Assembly: GCA_040766325.1 (NCBI GenBank)
Contig: JAXGQR010000001.1
Span: 310,001-374,000, forward strand
Reading direction: 5' to 3'
Origin: Dehalobacterium sp040766325
GTDB lineage: Bacteria > Bacillota > Dehalobacteriia > Dehalobacteriales > Dehalobacteriaceae
Length of the DNA stretch: 64,000 nt
A program made the translations under genes and the position numbers. The notes under the pieces are model-generated. The model made no database searches. It had not been told where the DNA came from and saw nothing but the letters and a program-made list of their open reading frames with translations. Of this stretch, positions 1 through 8,820 are shown one piece after another (the stretch's first letter is position 1; the number at the start of each line of letters is the position of its first letter).

Positions 1-666
1 CCCACCTACAAAGAACAAATTCACCAATTCGGTCAAGCCGGCAAGGATATTTCTACGTATGGCTTTTTGGGATACCCTGTCTTAATGGCTGCAGATATTT
101 TAGTTTATCGTGCTACTTCCGTTCCCGTGGGTGAAGACCAGTTGCCCCACCTAGAATTAACACGGGAAATTGCCCGCCGCTTCAATAATATTTATAAAAC
201 GGAGGTCATGACAGAGCCTAAAGCTGTTCTTGCCAAATTAAAACTTCTGCCGGGAATTGACAATCGTAAAATGAGTAAAAGTTATGGAAATGATATCGCC
301 CTTAATGCGAATACGGAAGAAATTAAGGAAAAGGTTTCCCAGATGGTGACAGACCCGGCCCGTATTAGGAAAACTGACTTGGGTCATCCGGAAATTTGCA
401 CCGTGCATACGTATCATTCTTTTTACAATGAAGCTGAGGTCGAAGAGATTGCCATGGAATGTCGTTCCGGCAAAATTGGCTGTGTGGCATGCAAGAAACG
501 TTTGATTCAAAAGCTAGATCAATTTATCGCTCCAATTCGGGAAAAACGTGCGGAATTGTCCGCCCGGCCTGATCTTGTAGATCAAATCCTGGAAGAAGGT
601 GCCAATAAAGCCAGGGAGAAAGCTTCCCAAACATTAACGCTCGTTAAGGAAGCTATGAATATTTAA
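1..666 (+). CDS. trpS: Tryptophan--tRNA ligase, 5' partial
   Basis: Class I aminoacyl-tRNA synthetase that charges tRNA-Trp in the cytoplasm. The reading frame is open from base 1 (first codons read PTYKEQIHQFG), so the N-terminus with the HIGH motif lies outside the window and about 221 residues remain. Visible family features are the segment GYPVLMAADIL followed by VGEDQLPHLELTREIA, and the class I signature KMSKSYGN encoded at about 268-291. The C-terminal anticodon-binding helices look complete. The stop codon overlaps the scpA start by one base, so the two are probably cotranscribed. Confidence 0.95.
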   Translation, partial: PTYKEQIHQFGQAGKDISTYGFLGYPVLMAADILVYRATSVPVGEDQLPHLELTREIARRFNNIYKTEVMTEPKAVLAKLKLLPGIDNRKMSKSYGNDIALNANTEEIKEKVSQMVTDPARIRKTDLGHPEICTVHTYHSFYNEAEVEEIAMECRSGKIGCVACKKRLIQKLDQFIAPIREKRAELSARPDLVDQILEEGANKAREKASQTLTLVKEAMNI

Positions 667-1385
667 TGAAATATCAAATTAATTTAGAGGTATTTCAAGG
701 ACCCTTTGATTTATTATTCCATTTAATCGACAAAAATGAAGTAGATATTTACGACATTCCTATTGCTGAAATTACGCAGCAATATTTAGACTATTTAGCA
801 AATATGGAAAAGATGGATCTGGATATTGCCAGCGAATTTTTGGTTATGGCATCAACACTCCTAGCTATTAAAGCAAAGATGCTTTTACCCAAACCGCCGA
901 AGATGGAAGAAGAAATAGAGGCGGACCCACGTGATCTTTTGGTGGAACAATTATTGGAATATAAAAAATATAAACTGGTTGCTGAATTTTTGCAGCAGCG
1001 GGAAGACAAACAAGGGAGAACCTTTGTGCGTCCCAATGAAGAAGCTTTTTTTCTGACTTTGTTTGATGATCCCAATCCTCTGGAAGGAGTAAAGTTGGAG
1101 GATTTAGTAATTGCCTTAAAACGTCTTTTATCCCAAACCCCGGTAATAGATCCGGTACAGGAAATTTTTCGGGAAGAAATCACGATTAAGCAAAAAATTG
1201 AGGAAATTCAACAAGCTGTTATTGAGCATGAAGCGGGGATATCTTTTTTTGCTTTGTTTTCCCCGGCAGTGGGCAGAGGAGAAGTAGTGGTTCAATTTTT
1301 GGCTTTGTTGGAATTAATGCGTCTTCAATATATCAAGGTCAGCCAAATTGATCCGCACGGAAATATTATAATTTTTAAAGCTTGA
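666..1385 (+). CDS. scpA: Segregation and condensation protein A
   Basis: Kleisin subunit of the bacterial Smc-ScpA-ScpB condensin that organises and segregates the chromosome. The 239-residue product has the usual ScpA length. It starts with the typical N-terminal signature FQGPFDLLFHLIDKNEVDIYDIP and ends with a winged-helix-like segment (LLELMRLQYIKVSQ) that binds the Smc head. The ATG overlaps the trpS stop by one base. scpB follows 44 bases later, the usual pairing in Firmicutes. Confidence 0.96.
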   Translation: MKYQINLEVFQGPFDLLFHLIDKNEVDIYDIPIAEITQQYLDYLANMEKMDLDIASEFLVMASTLLAIKAKMLLPKPPKMEEEIEADPRDLLVEQLLEYKKYKLVAEFLQQREDKQGRTFVRPNEEAFFLTLFDDPNPLEGVKLEDLVIALKRLLSQTPVIDPVQEIFREEITIKQKIEEIQQAVIEHEAGISFFALFSPAVGRGEVVVQFLALLELMRLQYIKVSQIDPHGNIIIFKA

Positions 1386-1429
1386 TTTGCGGCAAAATTA
1401 ACGAAAATACCTTGAAATAAAAAGGTGCG

Positions 1430-2002
1430 TTGTCAATAAGCATCGGGATGGAAGTGGTGAGTCTAGTGGGATTGCTCTTCAGTAAAGAAATTCGCAATAA
1501 CATCGAGTGTTTACTTTTTGTTGCTTGTGAGCCTTTAACTGTGGAAAAAATCATGGAGATTACCGGTGCAACAAGAGAAACGGTTTTAGTTCTGCTCCAT
1601 GAATTAGAAAAGGAATATCAGGATCGAGGTTTTCAATTGATGGAAGTTGCCGGTGGATGGCAATTTGTCACCAATCATGAGTCGGCTGAAGTTATCGAAA
1701 AATATTATCGGCCTAAGGTTCATTCCCTATCCAAGGCCGCTTTGGAAACCTTAGCAATAATTGCTTACAAGCAACCTGTTACCAGGATTGATATTGAGAC
1801 TATTCGCGGTGTCAAGGCAGACGGAGTCGTCAGTACCTTGCTGGAAAAAAAATTAATTCAAGATGTTGGCCGGAAAAATAGCCCGGGCAGACCTGTTCTT
1901 TACGGAACCACCATGGAATTTTTAAGATTTTTCGGGTTAAAATCGCTCAAAGAGCTTCCTGATCCGGACAAGCTTTTTCACGATCAATCCTCTAAATCCT
2001 AA
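1430..2002 (+). CDS. scpB: Segregation and condensation protein B
   Basis: Second accessory subunit of the Smc condensin; binds ScpA as a dimer of tandem winged helices. The 190-residue frame has the family core LSKAALETLAIIAYKQPVTR and the C-terminal KNSPGRPVLYGTT motif. The start is uncertain: TTG at 1430 is preceded by AAGGTG at good spacing, whereas ATG at 1448 has a poor ribosome site but would give a more typical N-terminus. I keep 1430. It lies directly after scpA. Confidence 0.93.
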   Translation: MSISIGMEVVSLVGLLFSKEIRNNIECLLFVACEPLTVEKIMEITGATRETVLVLLHELEKEYQDRGFQLMEVAGGWQFVTNHESAEVIEKYYRPKVHSLSKAALETLAIIAYKQPVTRIDIETIRGVKADGVVSTLLEKKLIQDVGRKNSPGRPVLYGTTMEFLRFFGLKSLKELPDPDKLFHDQSSKS

Positions 2003-2086
2003 GTCTCACAGCAAATCAAGGATTACTTTGCACGGAATCATCTGCGAAATCATATATTGATAGCACATGATCAGGGGAGGATGAGG

Positions 2087-2662
2087 ATGAAAAAGGAAAA
2101 GGCTTATGAGAGAATATACGGAATACAGTTACCGGAAAATACTCGAGCCAATCATAGAATACGTAACAGAGGATACGATCGAGAGGCTGCCGTAGCCTAT
2201 GCTCATAGATGGTGGAACAGTTATAATCCTGATTTTCGATATTTTCCTGTGGACTGTACCAATTTTGTTTCCCAGGTTCTCTATGCCGGAGGCCTTCCCA
2301 TGGAATATACGGGAAAAATAGATTCCGGATGGTGGTATAGTAGTAACCTAGGTAGAAATGATCAATGGAGTTACAGTTGGGCTGTAGCCCATAGTTTACG
2401 CTGGTATTTGGCTTCTCAACAAGGCAGGCGCACATTAAGGGTTGCTGCGGCAGAAGAATTAAGCCCAGGTGATGTTATCTGTTATGACTGGGATGGAGAT
2501 GGGGTATGGGAGCATAATACTGTGGTGGTGGGTTTTAATGGGTCAGGGCAGCCCTTGGTCAATGCCCACACCACTAACAGTCAAAACAGATTATGGGATT
2601 ATCAGAATTCCCTGGCGTGGACTGAGAAAACGGCATATCTATTTTGGAGAATTATTTATTAA
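2087..2662 (+). CDS. Amidase-domain (Amidase_6-like) protein, putative NlpC/P60-type hydrolase
   Basis: Predicted papain-like Cys/His amidase of the Amidase_6 type found in spore-forming Firmicutes. The motif DCTNFVSQVLYAGG carries the likely catalytic cysteine, and GDVICYDWDGDGVWEHN the likely histidine. The product is about 191 residues with no signal peptide or membrane helix, so it may act in the cytoplasm, mother cell or forespore. ATG 2087 is chosen because GGGGAGG (2074-2080) sits six bases upstream; in-frame TTG 2057 and ATG 2081 are less well placed. The substrate is unknown. A terminator follows directly, so this gene ends the trpS-scpAB unit or is a single gene. Confidence 0.8.
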   Translation: MKKEKAYERIYGIQLPENTRANHRIRNRGYDREAAVAYAHRWWNSYNPDFRYFPVDCTNFVSQVLYAGGLPMEYTGKIDSGWWYSSNLGRNDQWSYSWAVAHSLRWYLASQQGRRTLRVAAAEELSPGDVICYDWDGDGVWEHNTVVVGFNGSGQPLVNAHTTNSQNRLWDYQNSLAWTEKTAYLFWRIIY

Positions 2663-2684
2663 ACGGGCGTAAGCCTGTTTTTTT
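2663..2684 (+). terminator. Rho-independent terminator after the amidase gene
   Basis: Six-base stem ACGGGC (2663-2668) pairs with GCCTGT (2673-2678) around a GTAA loop, followed by a run of seven T, immediately after the stop codon. Confidence 0.8.
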
Positions 2685-2795
2685 GATGCTTTTAAATATT
2701 GAATAAGAGAGGCATAGGAAATTAAATACTAGGAAGAATATAGTAATAGTGTTTTTATGCTCAGTATTTCTTGCATTTGATTTGAGGTGTAACCG

Positions 2796-3458
2796 ATGAG
2801 AATTGCTGTTATACTGTTATTATTCTTAATTTTGATGCTGTTGATCGGGTTACTACCATTGCGGTTTAAATTTAATTTTCTCAAAAAAGAAAAGGATGAC
2901 TATATTAATATATCATGGCTAGTAGTCCCGGGCATATGGGATATCAAGCTGGAAATTCCATTTATCAAATTTTCAACATCGACTTTCTGGCCGGTGATCA
3001 AAACAGTGCTTAAAATAGGAGGAGAAAGGCCATGGATAAAAAAAGAACAAGAAGAAACTTTGGATAAGGTGCAACTAAAAAAAATTAGCAGGCGTATTAA
3101 GATACTTTTACAAAATTTTAGTATGGTTAGAGAATTGGGCATTTGGTTCCTAAGCAAAATCTCGCTGAGATATTTTTTTTGGTGTACGGAAATCGGGACG
3201 AAGGATGCTGCCCAAACAGGGGTTTTAACGGGAGTTTTCTGGTCTTTTAAGGCTTTCCTCTATGGATGTTTACAGCAACACGTAAAACATGTGGGCAGCA
3301 ATCCTCAAATTTCGGTGATTCCTGATTTTCAACAGGAGAAAGCTTATTTCCGGTTAATCTGCATATTTGATATCCGTTTAGGTCATATTATGATTGGTGG
3401 CTTAAAAATGCTTCCTTTATTATTGATCAAAGGAAAAGGCGGTGAAATAGATGAGTGA
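2796..3458 (+). CDS. ytfI: DUF2953 protein YtfI
   Basis: Conserved sporulation-linked protein of unknown biochemical role. It has one N-terminal membrane helix (about residues 3-22), then a basic cytosolic region and a C-terminal DUF2953-like segment with the pattern NPQISVIPDFQ. The length is 220 residues, typical for the family. GAGGTG precedes the ATG. The last eight bases overlap ytfJ, matching the ytfI-ytfJ pair of B. subtilis. The family assignment rests on this pairing and the sequence pattern. Confidence 0.82.
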   Translation: MRIAVILLLFLILMLLIGLLPLRFKFNFLKKEKDDYINISWLVVPGIWDIKLEIPFIKFSTSTFWPVIKTVLKIGGERPWIKKEQEETLDKVQLKKISRRIKILLQNFSMVRELGIWFLSKISLRYFFWCTEIGTKDAAQTGVLTGVFWSFKAFLYGCLQQHVKHVGSNPQISVIPDFQQEKAYFRLICIFDIRLGHIMIGGLKMLPLLLIKGKGGEIDE

Positions 3459-3867
3459 CCATCCGATCGAGGCTTTAATGAAAACGGCGATGGAAAGCAT
3501 CAAAGAAATGGTTGATGTTAACACCGTTGTCGGCGATCCTGTAGAAACAACTGACGGTATGGTGATAATTCCGATCTCTCGAGTATCCTGCGGTTTTGCC
3601 GCTGGAGGCGGGGAATACGGAGCTACTGCGGAAGAAAAATCTCCATCAGGAAAAAATCCCTTTGGAGGGGGTAGCGGAGCAGGTGTTTCCGTTCATCCTA
3701 TGGGTTTTTTAGTTGTGGGACAAAATCAAATCCGCTTGATACCTGTTGAAGGGAATTTGGTGGCGGATAGGCTCCTGGATCTTGCACCCCAAGTAATGAA
3801 TCAAATGCAGTCCTTAATTAACAAGAATAAAAATCAATCAACTCTCAATCAAAATTATCCCATGTAA
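3451..3867 (+). CDS. ytfJ: Spore protein YtfJ (GerW family)
   Basis: Member of the GerW/YtfJ family, made in sporulating cells and linked to germination in Bacillus. The 138-residue product shows the family core: HPIEALMKTAMESIKEMVD at the N-terminus, then DTVVG-type and glycine-rich segments (GGGEYG, GGGSGAGVSV) and PMGFLVV. There is no signal peptide. It overlaps ytfI by eight bases and is followed by a terminator. Confidence 0.92.
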   Translation: MSDHPIEALMKTAMESIKEMVDVNTVVGDPVETTDGMVIIPISRVSCGFAAGGGEYGATAEEKSPSGKNPFGGGSGAGVSVHPMGFLVVGQNQIRLIPVEGNLVADRLLDLAPQVMNQMQSLINKNKNQSTLNQNYPM

Positions 3868-3887
3868 AAACCCGCAAGGGTTTTTTT
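3865..3887 (+). terminator. Rho-independent terminator after ytfJ
   Basis: AAAAACCC (3866-3873), loop GCAA, GGGTTTTTTT (3878-3887); the stem begins inside the ytfJ stop codon. Confidence 0.85.
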
Positions 3888-4014
3888 ATATTAATAATTT
3901 TTTCTTATTATTTAAGAGGATTTTTGCATTCAAACTTGAATTAATTATGATTGTGGAATTATCAAAAAACACATATAAATAAAATCGATACAATATGATT
4001 CAGGGGGCAAGATA

Positions 4015-5136
4015 GTGAAACGAAGTTTATTTATCATCTACATAACCATAATTATGATTTTTGGAACTGTTTCAGGAACAGCCTATGCATTCCCGGAGAT
4101 AACGGCAAAAGCGGCAATCTTAATTGATGCGGCATCCGGGAGAGTTCTCTTTGAAAAGAATGCCCATGAAAGGCTACCCCAAGCCAGTACTACTAAAATA
4201 ACCACAGCTTTATTAGCTTTGGAAAATGCAGATTTTTCGAAACAGGTGCAAGTGCCGGCGGATTTTGTCAACCCAGGTGAGTCAAGTATTTATTTAGAAC
4301 CCGGTGAAGTACATAGTATGGAAACGCTTCTTTACGCGTTGCTTTTAAAATCAGCTAATGATGCCGCAGATGTTATTGCTATTGAAATTGGCGGTTCAAT
4401 AGAACAGTTTGCTGAAATGATGAACAAACGGGTCAAAGCAATGGGATTAAAAAATACCAATTATGTTAATCCTCATGGTTTATACGATGAAAGACATTAT
4501 ACCTCAGCCTATGATTTGGCCATGATTGCCCGGGAGGGCCTTAAACACGAAAAATTCAGAGAGATCGTAGCAACAAGTAGATACGATATTCCCTGGGAAG
4601 GAAATGAATATGACCGTGTTGCCTTTAATACCAATCGTCTCTTGAAAATTTATGAAGGGGCAGATGGAATCAAAACTGGTTATACCCGGCAGGCAGGAAG
4701 CTGTTTGGTTGGTTCTGCGACACGAAATGGCATGCAATTAATTGCCGTGACTTTAAATTGCAACGGTATGTATCAGGAGATAAGTGCCTTATTAGATTAC
4801 GGGTTTACGAACTATCAAAAGAAAACGATCTTAAAGGATGATCAATCTGCAGGAGAAATTCCTGTAATGGGTGGTATCTTAAAATCAGTGCATGCGGTGG
4901 CCAAAGAACCCTTAGCAGTTGCTCTTTTGCCAAAAGAGAAAGACATTATGGAACAAAATATCTATCTGCCGGAAGAAATTAAAGCTCCAATAAAAAAAGG
5001 GCAGAGATTAGGCGTGGCAGTGATAAAAATTGATGAGAGCACCTTTTTCACCACTGAATTGGTTGCCGCCCAGAAGGTAGAAAAAAGCTCCTTTTTTGCT
5101 TATCTTTGGGATATGTTTATCAGCGCCATAATTTAG
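4015..5136 (+). CDS. dacB: D-alanyl-D-alanine carboxypeptidase, sporulation type
   Basis: Penicillin-binding protein 5-like DD-carboxypeptidase that trims the terminal D-Ala from stem peptides and, in sporulation, limits cortex cross-linking. An N-terminal signal peptide or anchor (residues about 4-25, ending ...TAYA) is followed by the serine peptidase domain. The catalytic motifs are S58-T-T-K61, S113-A-N115 and K220-T-G222. A beta-rich C-terminal domain and a final hydrophobic stretch (FFAYLWDMFISAII) probably anchor it to the membrane. The start is GTG with GGGGGC upstream. Adjacency to spmA-spmB matches the dacB-spmA-spmB operon of B. subtilis, although a terminator separates them here. 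Confidence 0.93.
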   Translation: MKRSLFIIYITIIMIFGTVSGTAYAFPEITAKAAILIDAASGRVLFEKNAHERLPQASTTKITTALLALENADFSKQVQVPADFVNPGESSIYLEPGEVHSMETLLYALLLKSANDAADVIAIEIGGSIEQFAEMMNKRVKAMGLKNTNYVNPHGLYDERHYTSAYDLAMIAREGLKHEKFREIVATSRYDIPWEGNEYDRVAFNTNRLLKIYEGADGIKTGYTRQAGSCLVGSATRNGMQLIAVTLNCNGMYQEISALLDYGFTNYQKKTILKDDQSAGEIPVMGGILKSVHAVAKEPLAVALLPKEKDIMEQNIYLPEEIKAPIKKGQRLGVAVIKIDESTFFTTELVAAQKVEKSSFFAYLWDMFISAII

Positions 5137-5210
5137 CATCTACGCAATATTTTGCATAGATTTGGGGATTCCTATAAAAAATATATATAAAACAGGCATT
5201 TTAGAATTTC

Positions 5211-5248
5211 AGGTGACCACAGCTTCAATAGCTAGGTCACTTTTTTAT
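5211..5248 (+). terminator. Rho-independent terminator between dacB and spmA
   Basis: GTGACC (5213-5218) pairs with GGTCAC (5235-5240), with an inner AGCT/AGCT pairing, followed by TTTTTT. It probably allows only partial read-through into spmA. Confidence 0.75.
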
Positions 5249-5376
5249 TTTAAGCTTACATTGATTGTAATGTTTAAAAGAATCGTTATCGATAGGTTTC
5301 CATATTGCATATTTTATGATTTGTCCTCATATGAATTCATGAGCGAACTATCGTTTAATGGGAAAGGATGACAAGT

Positions 5377-5970
5377 GTGGTCAACTTGATTTGGTTGATT
5401 CTTTTATTGTCGGGAATATTGACGGCGGGATTAAATGGCAATATTGAGATAGTAACGGAGAGCGCTTTTCAGGCTGCCCAGACAGGAGTAAAAATTTCCT
5501 TCGAAATTATTGGCGTGATGACCCTCTGGCTGGGGCTATTAAAACTGGCGGAAAAATCCGGTTTAGTACAACTCATCTCCAGGATGGTGCGGCCCTTAGC
5601 TGTCCTACTTTTCCCCAGTATTCCCAAGGAAAGTCCTGCCTTAGGATCAATTATTATGAATTTAAGTGCGAATATTCTGGGACTAGGTAATGCCGCTACC
5701 CCTTTTGGTTTAAAAGCTATGGCTCAATTACAAGAGCTAAATCATGATAAGAATGTTGCCTCCGACGCGATGATTACTTTTTTGGCCCTTAATACATCTT
5801 GCATCACTTTAATACCCGCTATGGTTATCAGTCTTAGGGTTCAGGAAGGTTCGGCAAATCCTGTAGAAATTGTGGGCACAACCATTTTAGCGACTGCTTG
5901 TGGGATGACTTGTGCAATCTGCGCCGATATTGTTTTACGCAAAAGGAATCGGAGAAAATCAAGAGGATAA
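5377..5970 (+). CDS. spmA: Spore maturation protein A
   Basis: Nucleoside-recognition (Gate) family membrane protein needed for spore core dehydration. Several hydrophobic helices cover the protein. The family signatures NLSANILGLGNAATPFGLKAM and FLALNTSCITLIPA are present. GTG 5377 is preferred because it gives the family N-terminus MVNLIW and leaves seven to eight bases after GGAAAGG; ATG 5368 lies directly on that ribosome site. spmB follows after 95 bases. Confidence 0.93.
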   Translation: MVNLIWLILLLSGILTAGLNGNIEIVTESAFQAAQTGVKISFEIIGVMTLWLGLLKLAEKSGLVQLISRMVRPLAVLLFPSIPKESPALGSIIMNLSANILGLGNAATPFGLKAMAQLQELNHDKNVASDAMITFLALNTSCITLIPAMVISLRVQEGSANPVEIVGTTILATACGMTCAICADIVLRKRNRRKSRG

Positions 5971-6065
5971 GGTGAATTTAGTATGCAGACATAAGCATCA
6001 AAGATAAGGAACGGTGATTTCCTTAAGTTGTGCAAGAGGATCCATGAAAGGGATGAACAGTTTTG

Positions 6066-6599
6066 ATGGTTATATTGACTCTTATCTCGCGCTGGGCAAT
6101 TCCAGTCTTATTATTTATCATTCCCTTATATGCTTATTTAAAGAAAGTTAATGTTTATGAGGTCTTTGTGGAAGGAGCAGAGGAAGGAATTAAGGTTGCT
6201 TTTCGCATCCTTCCTTTTCTGGTAGGCATGTTAGTGGCAATCAGCGTGTTTCGCGCGTCCGGTGCCATGGAAGTGCTGATCAAATTTTTGTCTCCTCTGA
6301 CTAATTTTTTGGGGATCCCGGGAGAGGTTCTGCCTTTGGCTGTCATGAGACCTTTATCGGGAAGCGGTGCTTTGGGAATTACGGCAGAATTGATCCATAA
6401 GTACGGTCCGGATTCTTTTATTGGTAGGCTCGCATCCACCATGCAGGGTAGTACAGACACCACCTTTTATGTGCTAACGGTTTATTTTGGGTCTGTGGGT
6501 GTGATGAAATACCGCTATGCCCTTCAAGTCGGCTTAATCGCAGATATTTCAAGTTTTATTGCCTCGGTAATCATCTGCCAACTTTATTTTGGGGTTTAA
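6066..6599 (+). CDS. spmB: Spore maturation protein B
   Basis: Partner of SpmA, also a Gate-domain membrane protein, acting with it in spore core dehydration. The N-terminus LISRWAIPVLLFIIPLYAY and the segments FRILPFLVGMLVAISVFRASG and RPLSGSGALG are characteristic. Length is about 177 residues, as expected. ATG 6066 is preferred; TTG 6063 directly before it is possible. AAAGGG lies 13 bases upstream, a rather long spacing. Intergenic bases 5971-6065 hold no other gene that I can see. Confidence 0.93.
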   Translation: MVILTLISRWAIPVLLFIIPLYAYLKKVNVYEVFVEGAEEGIKVAFRILPFLVGMLVAISVFRASGAMEVLIKFLSPLTNFLGIPGEVLPLAVMRPLSGSGALGITAELIHKYGPDSFIGRLASTMQGSTDTTFYVLTVYFGSVGVMKYRYALQVGLIADISSFIASVIICQLYFGV

Positions 6600-6618
6600 A
6601 AAAATCCGGGGATATGGT

Positions 6619-6647
6619 TTGCTTGCGGGCTTTATTATTGCTATAAT
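6619..6647 (+). promoter_or_regulatory. Candidate sigma-A promoter for rluB
   Basis: TTGCTT (6619-6624), 17-base spacer, perfect TATAAT (6642-6647), about 30 bases before the rluB start. Confidence 0.5.
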
Positions 6648-6677
6648 TCTCTCATAATTGACTAATCGAGGTGCAAG

Positions 6678-7409
6678 ATGGAAGAAAGATTACAAAAGGT
6701 TTTGGCTCATGCGGGAGTTGCTTCCCGCCGAGCGTGTGAGGAATTGATTTTAGCCGGAAAAGTAAAGGTAAATGGAAAAATCGTTACAGATCTCGGTGTA
6801 AAAGTGGATCCTCAAAAAAGTTTGATTGAAGTATCCGGTGTTAAGATTATAGGAGCAGAAAAGAAAAAATATATTTTGTTATATAAACCGATTGGCTACC
6901 TTAGTACAGTGCACGATCCCAAAAAAAGACGAACGATTATGGATTTAATCAAAGATGTACCGGAGCGGGTCTATCCTGTCGGTCGCTTAGACTACGACAC
7001 CTCGGGTTTACTTATTCTGACCAATGACGGTACTTTAACTCATCAGTTAATTCACCCCAGCCATGAAGTGAAGAAGACTTACCGCGTCTTGGTTAAAGGT
7101 GTACCTCCGGGGAAAAGTTTAGGACATTTAGCTTCAGGGATCATGTTGGAAGACGGAAAAACAGCACCGGCAGAAGTAAAGCTAAAAAAAATTGAAAACA
7201 GCAATGCACTTTTGGATATTTCTATCCATGAAGGGAAAAAACGCCAGGTGCGCAGGATGTTTGATGCTATCGGCCATCCTGTACTCAGGCTAAAACGCAT
7301 CGCTTTCGGTCCTTTAAAATTAGATAAGATGAAACCGGGAGAATGGCGCTATTTGACTCATCAAGAAATAAACGCTTTAAATAAATTAAAAAGGAACCGG
7401 CAGGCCTGA
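6678..7409 (+). CDS. rluB: 23S rRNA pseudouridine synthase, RluB/RsuA family
   Basis: Converts a uridine of ribosomal RNA to pseudouridine (RluB acts on 23S rRNA). An N-terminal S4 RNA-binding domain (residues about 1-60, LQKVLAHAGVASRRACEELI) is followed by the catalytic domain with GRLDYDTSGLLILTNDG, which holds the conserved nucleophilic aspartate. The KKRQVRRMF motif is near the C-terminus. The length of 243 residues fits. The ATG is preceded by GAGGTG. Its exact rRNA target cannot be decided from sequence alone. It follows scpAB and spmAB, a common Clostridia arrangement. Confidence 0.93.
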   Translation: MEERLQKVLAHAGVASRRACEELILAGKVKVNGKIVTDLGVKVDPQKSLIEVSGVKIIGAEKKKYILLYKPIGYLSTVHDPKKRRTIMDLIKDVPERVYPVGRLDYDTSGLLILTNDGTLTHQLIHPSHEVKKTYRVLVKGVPPGKSLGHLASGIMLEDGKTAPAEVKLKKIENSNALLDISIHEGKKRQVRRMFDAIGHPVLRLKRIAFGPLKLDKMKPGEWRYLTHQEINALNKLKRNRQA

Positions 7410-7437
7410 CAGCGAATACTCAGAATAAATAATAATT

Positions 7438-7461
7438 TAAAGATTCGCGGCGAATTTTTTT
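7438..7461 (+). terminator. Candidate terminator after rluB
   Basis: AAAGATTCG, loop CGG, CGAATTTTTTT: a nine-pair AT-rich stem running into a T tract. Confidence 0.6.
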
Positions 7462-7493
7462 ATGCCCAGAGTCTAAAAAGGAGTGAACCTAAG

Positions 7494-8036
7494 ATGAAGC
7501 AAAGGGAGAGATTGGAAAAAGGCTTGATTCAGATTTACACCGGTAATGCTAAAGGTAAAAGTACGGCTTCGTTTGGCCTCGCTGTGCGGGCATCCGGTCA
7601 TGGTTTAAGGGTGATCATTATTCAGTTTATGAAAACCGGGACTTATTATGGAGAAATTAACGGCCTAAAAAGACTGGCTCCAGAGGTAGAACTTTATTCT
7701 TATGGTCGAAACGGTTTTGTTCATCGTAGAGGAATAGCGAAAGAAGACATTGACGTAGCTCATGAAGCTTTGCAACATGCGGAAAAAGCACTTCTAGACC
7801 CGGAGACAGATCTGTTAATTCTAGATGAAATAAACAATGCTATTTTCTATGAGTTAATTACTGTAGAAGAAGTATTGAGTTTGCTTGATAAAAAACCGGA
7901 AAATGTGGAAATAGTATTAACAGGACGGCATGCACCCCCGGAATTGATTAAAAGAGCACATTTAGTAACTGAGATGAAAGAAATCAAACATCCTTATAAA
8001 ACAGGTATTACAAGCAGAAAAGGAATTGAATATTAA
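7494..8036 (+). CDS. cobO: Cob(I)yrinic acid a,c-diamide adenosyltransferase
   Basis: ATP:corrinoid adenosyltransferase of the CobA/CobO/BtuR type, which transfers the adenosyl group of ATP to cob(I)alamin precursors to make coenzyme B12 forms. The P-loop variant GNAKGKST is at residues 17-24, followed by FGLAVRASGHG and the acidic motif LLILDEINNAI. The product ends near the family motif GRHAP...YKTGITSRKGIEY. The length of 180 residues is normal. No other B12 genes are nearby, so it may serve corrinoid salvage. The FAH-family gene starts 16 bases downstream. Confidence 0.94.
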   Translation: MKQRERLEKGLIQIYTGNAKGKSTASFGLAVRASGHGLRVIIIQFMKTGTYYGEINGLKRLAPEVELYSYGRNGFVHRRGIAKEDIDVAHEALQHAEKALLDPETDLLILDEINNAIFYELITVEEVLSLLDKKPENVEIVLTGRHAPPELIKRAHLVTEMKEIKHPYKTGITSRKGIEY

Positions 8037-8052
8037 GGCGGGGTGAGTCAAA

Positions 8053-8813
8053 GTGAAGCTAGTACGATTTCAAAAAGATACAAGAGTTTTCCAAGGAATC
8101 TTACAAGACGGACAGGTTTTTCTTGTAGATGGTTGCTGTGATAAAGGTTTTAAAGTTCTGCAGGAAGCATGGCCTCAAAATGAGGTAAAGCTTTTGGCTC
8201 CCTGTGTACCAAGTAAGGTAATTTGCGTGGGTTTAAATTATGCCGATCATGCCCAAGAGATGGATTTAGTAATCCCTAAATGGCCGGTTATTTTTATGAA
8301 ACCTTCGACCACGGTTGTCGGTCCGGAGGCAGAAATCATTTATCCGGGGCAATTTGTTAGACGACTAGATTATGAAGGGGAGTTGGCTGTTGTTATTAAA
8401 AAAGTCGGGAAGAATATTCCGGAGCAGGAAGCTTTGGATTATGTTCTAGGCTATACATGTGCCAACGATGTTACCGCGCGCAATTTACAAGCAAAAGACG
8501 GGCAGTGGACAGTTGCTAAATCCTTTGATACCTTTATGCCTTTAGGTCCGGTGATTGAAACAGAACTATCCTGGAACGAACTAGACATTTCCTGTCGGTT
8601 GAATGGTGAGATCAAACAGCAATCAAATACAAAAAACTTAATTTTGGTGTACCATTTTTAATCCATTATTTAAGTCACATTATGACCTTATTACCGGGAG
8701 ATGTGATCATTACAGGAACTCCTTCCGGTGTCGGCGCTATGGAAATTGGGGACGAGGTTTCTGTTACCATAGAAGGGATTGGCACATTAACTAATTTAGT
8801 AGGAAAGGCATGA
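8053..8813 (+). pseudogene. Fumarylacetoacetate hydrolase family protein, frameshifted
   Basis: FAH-family hydrolase/isomerase (relatives act on fumarylpyruvate or 2-hydroxyhepta-2,4-diene-dioate, or decarboxylate oxaloacetate). The frame from 8053 shows the core VICVGLNYADHAQEM, the metal-binding region DYEGELAVVI and the ANDVTARNLQ motif, then stops at 8661. The normal ending (PFLIHYLSHIMTLLPGD, then IITGTPSGVGAM) continues in the next frame to 8811-8813. Adding one T in the T run near 8640-8645 restores the full protein of about 253 residues. The substrate is unknown. It lies between cobO and the broken flavoprotein. Confidence 0.88.
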
Positions 8814-8820
8814 TTAGTCA

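Noticed and set aside
5162..5371. 69-residue open frame between dacB and spmA
   Set aside because: It overlaps a clear terminator, has no ribosome site and codes for a low-complexity, unfamiliar sequence.
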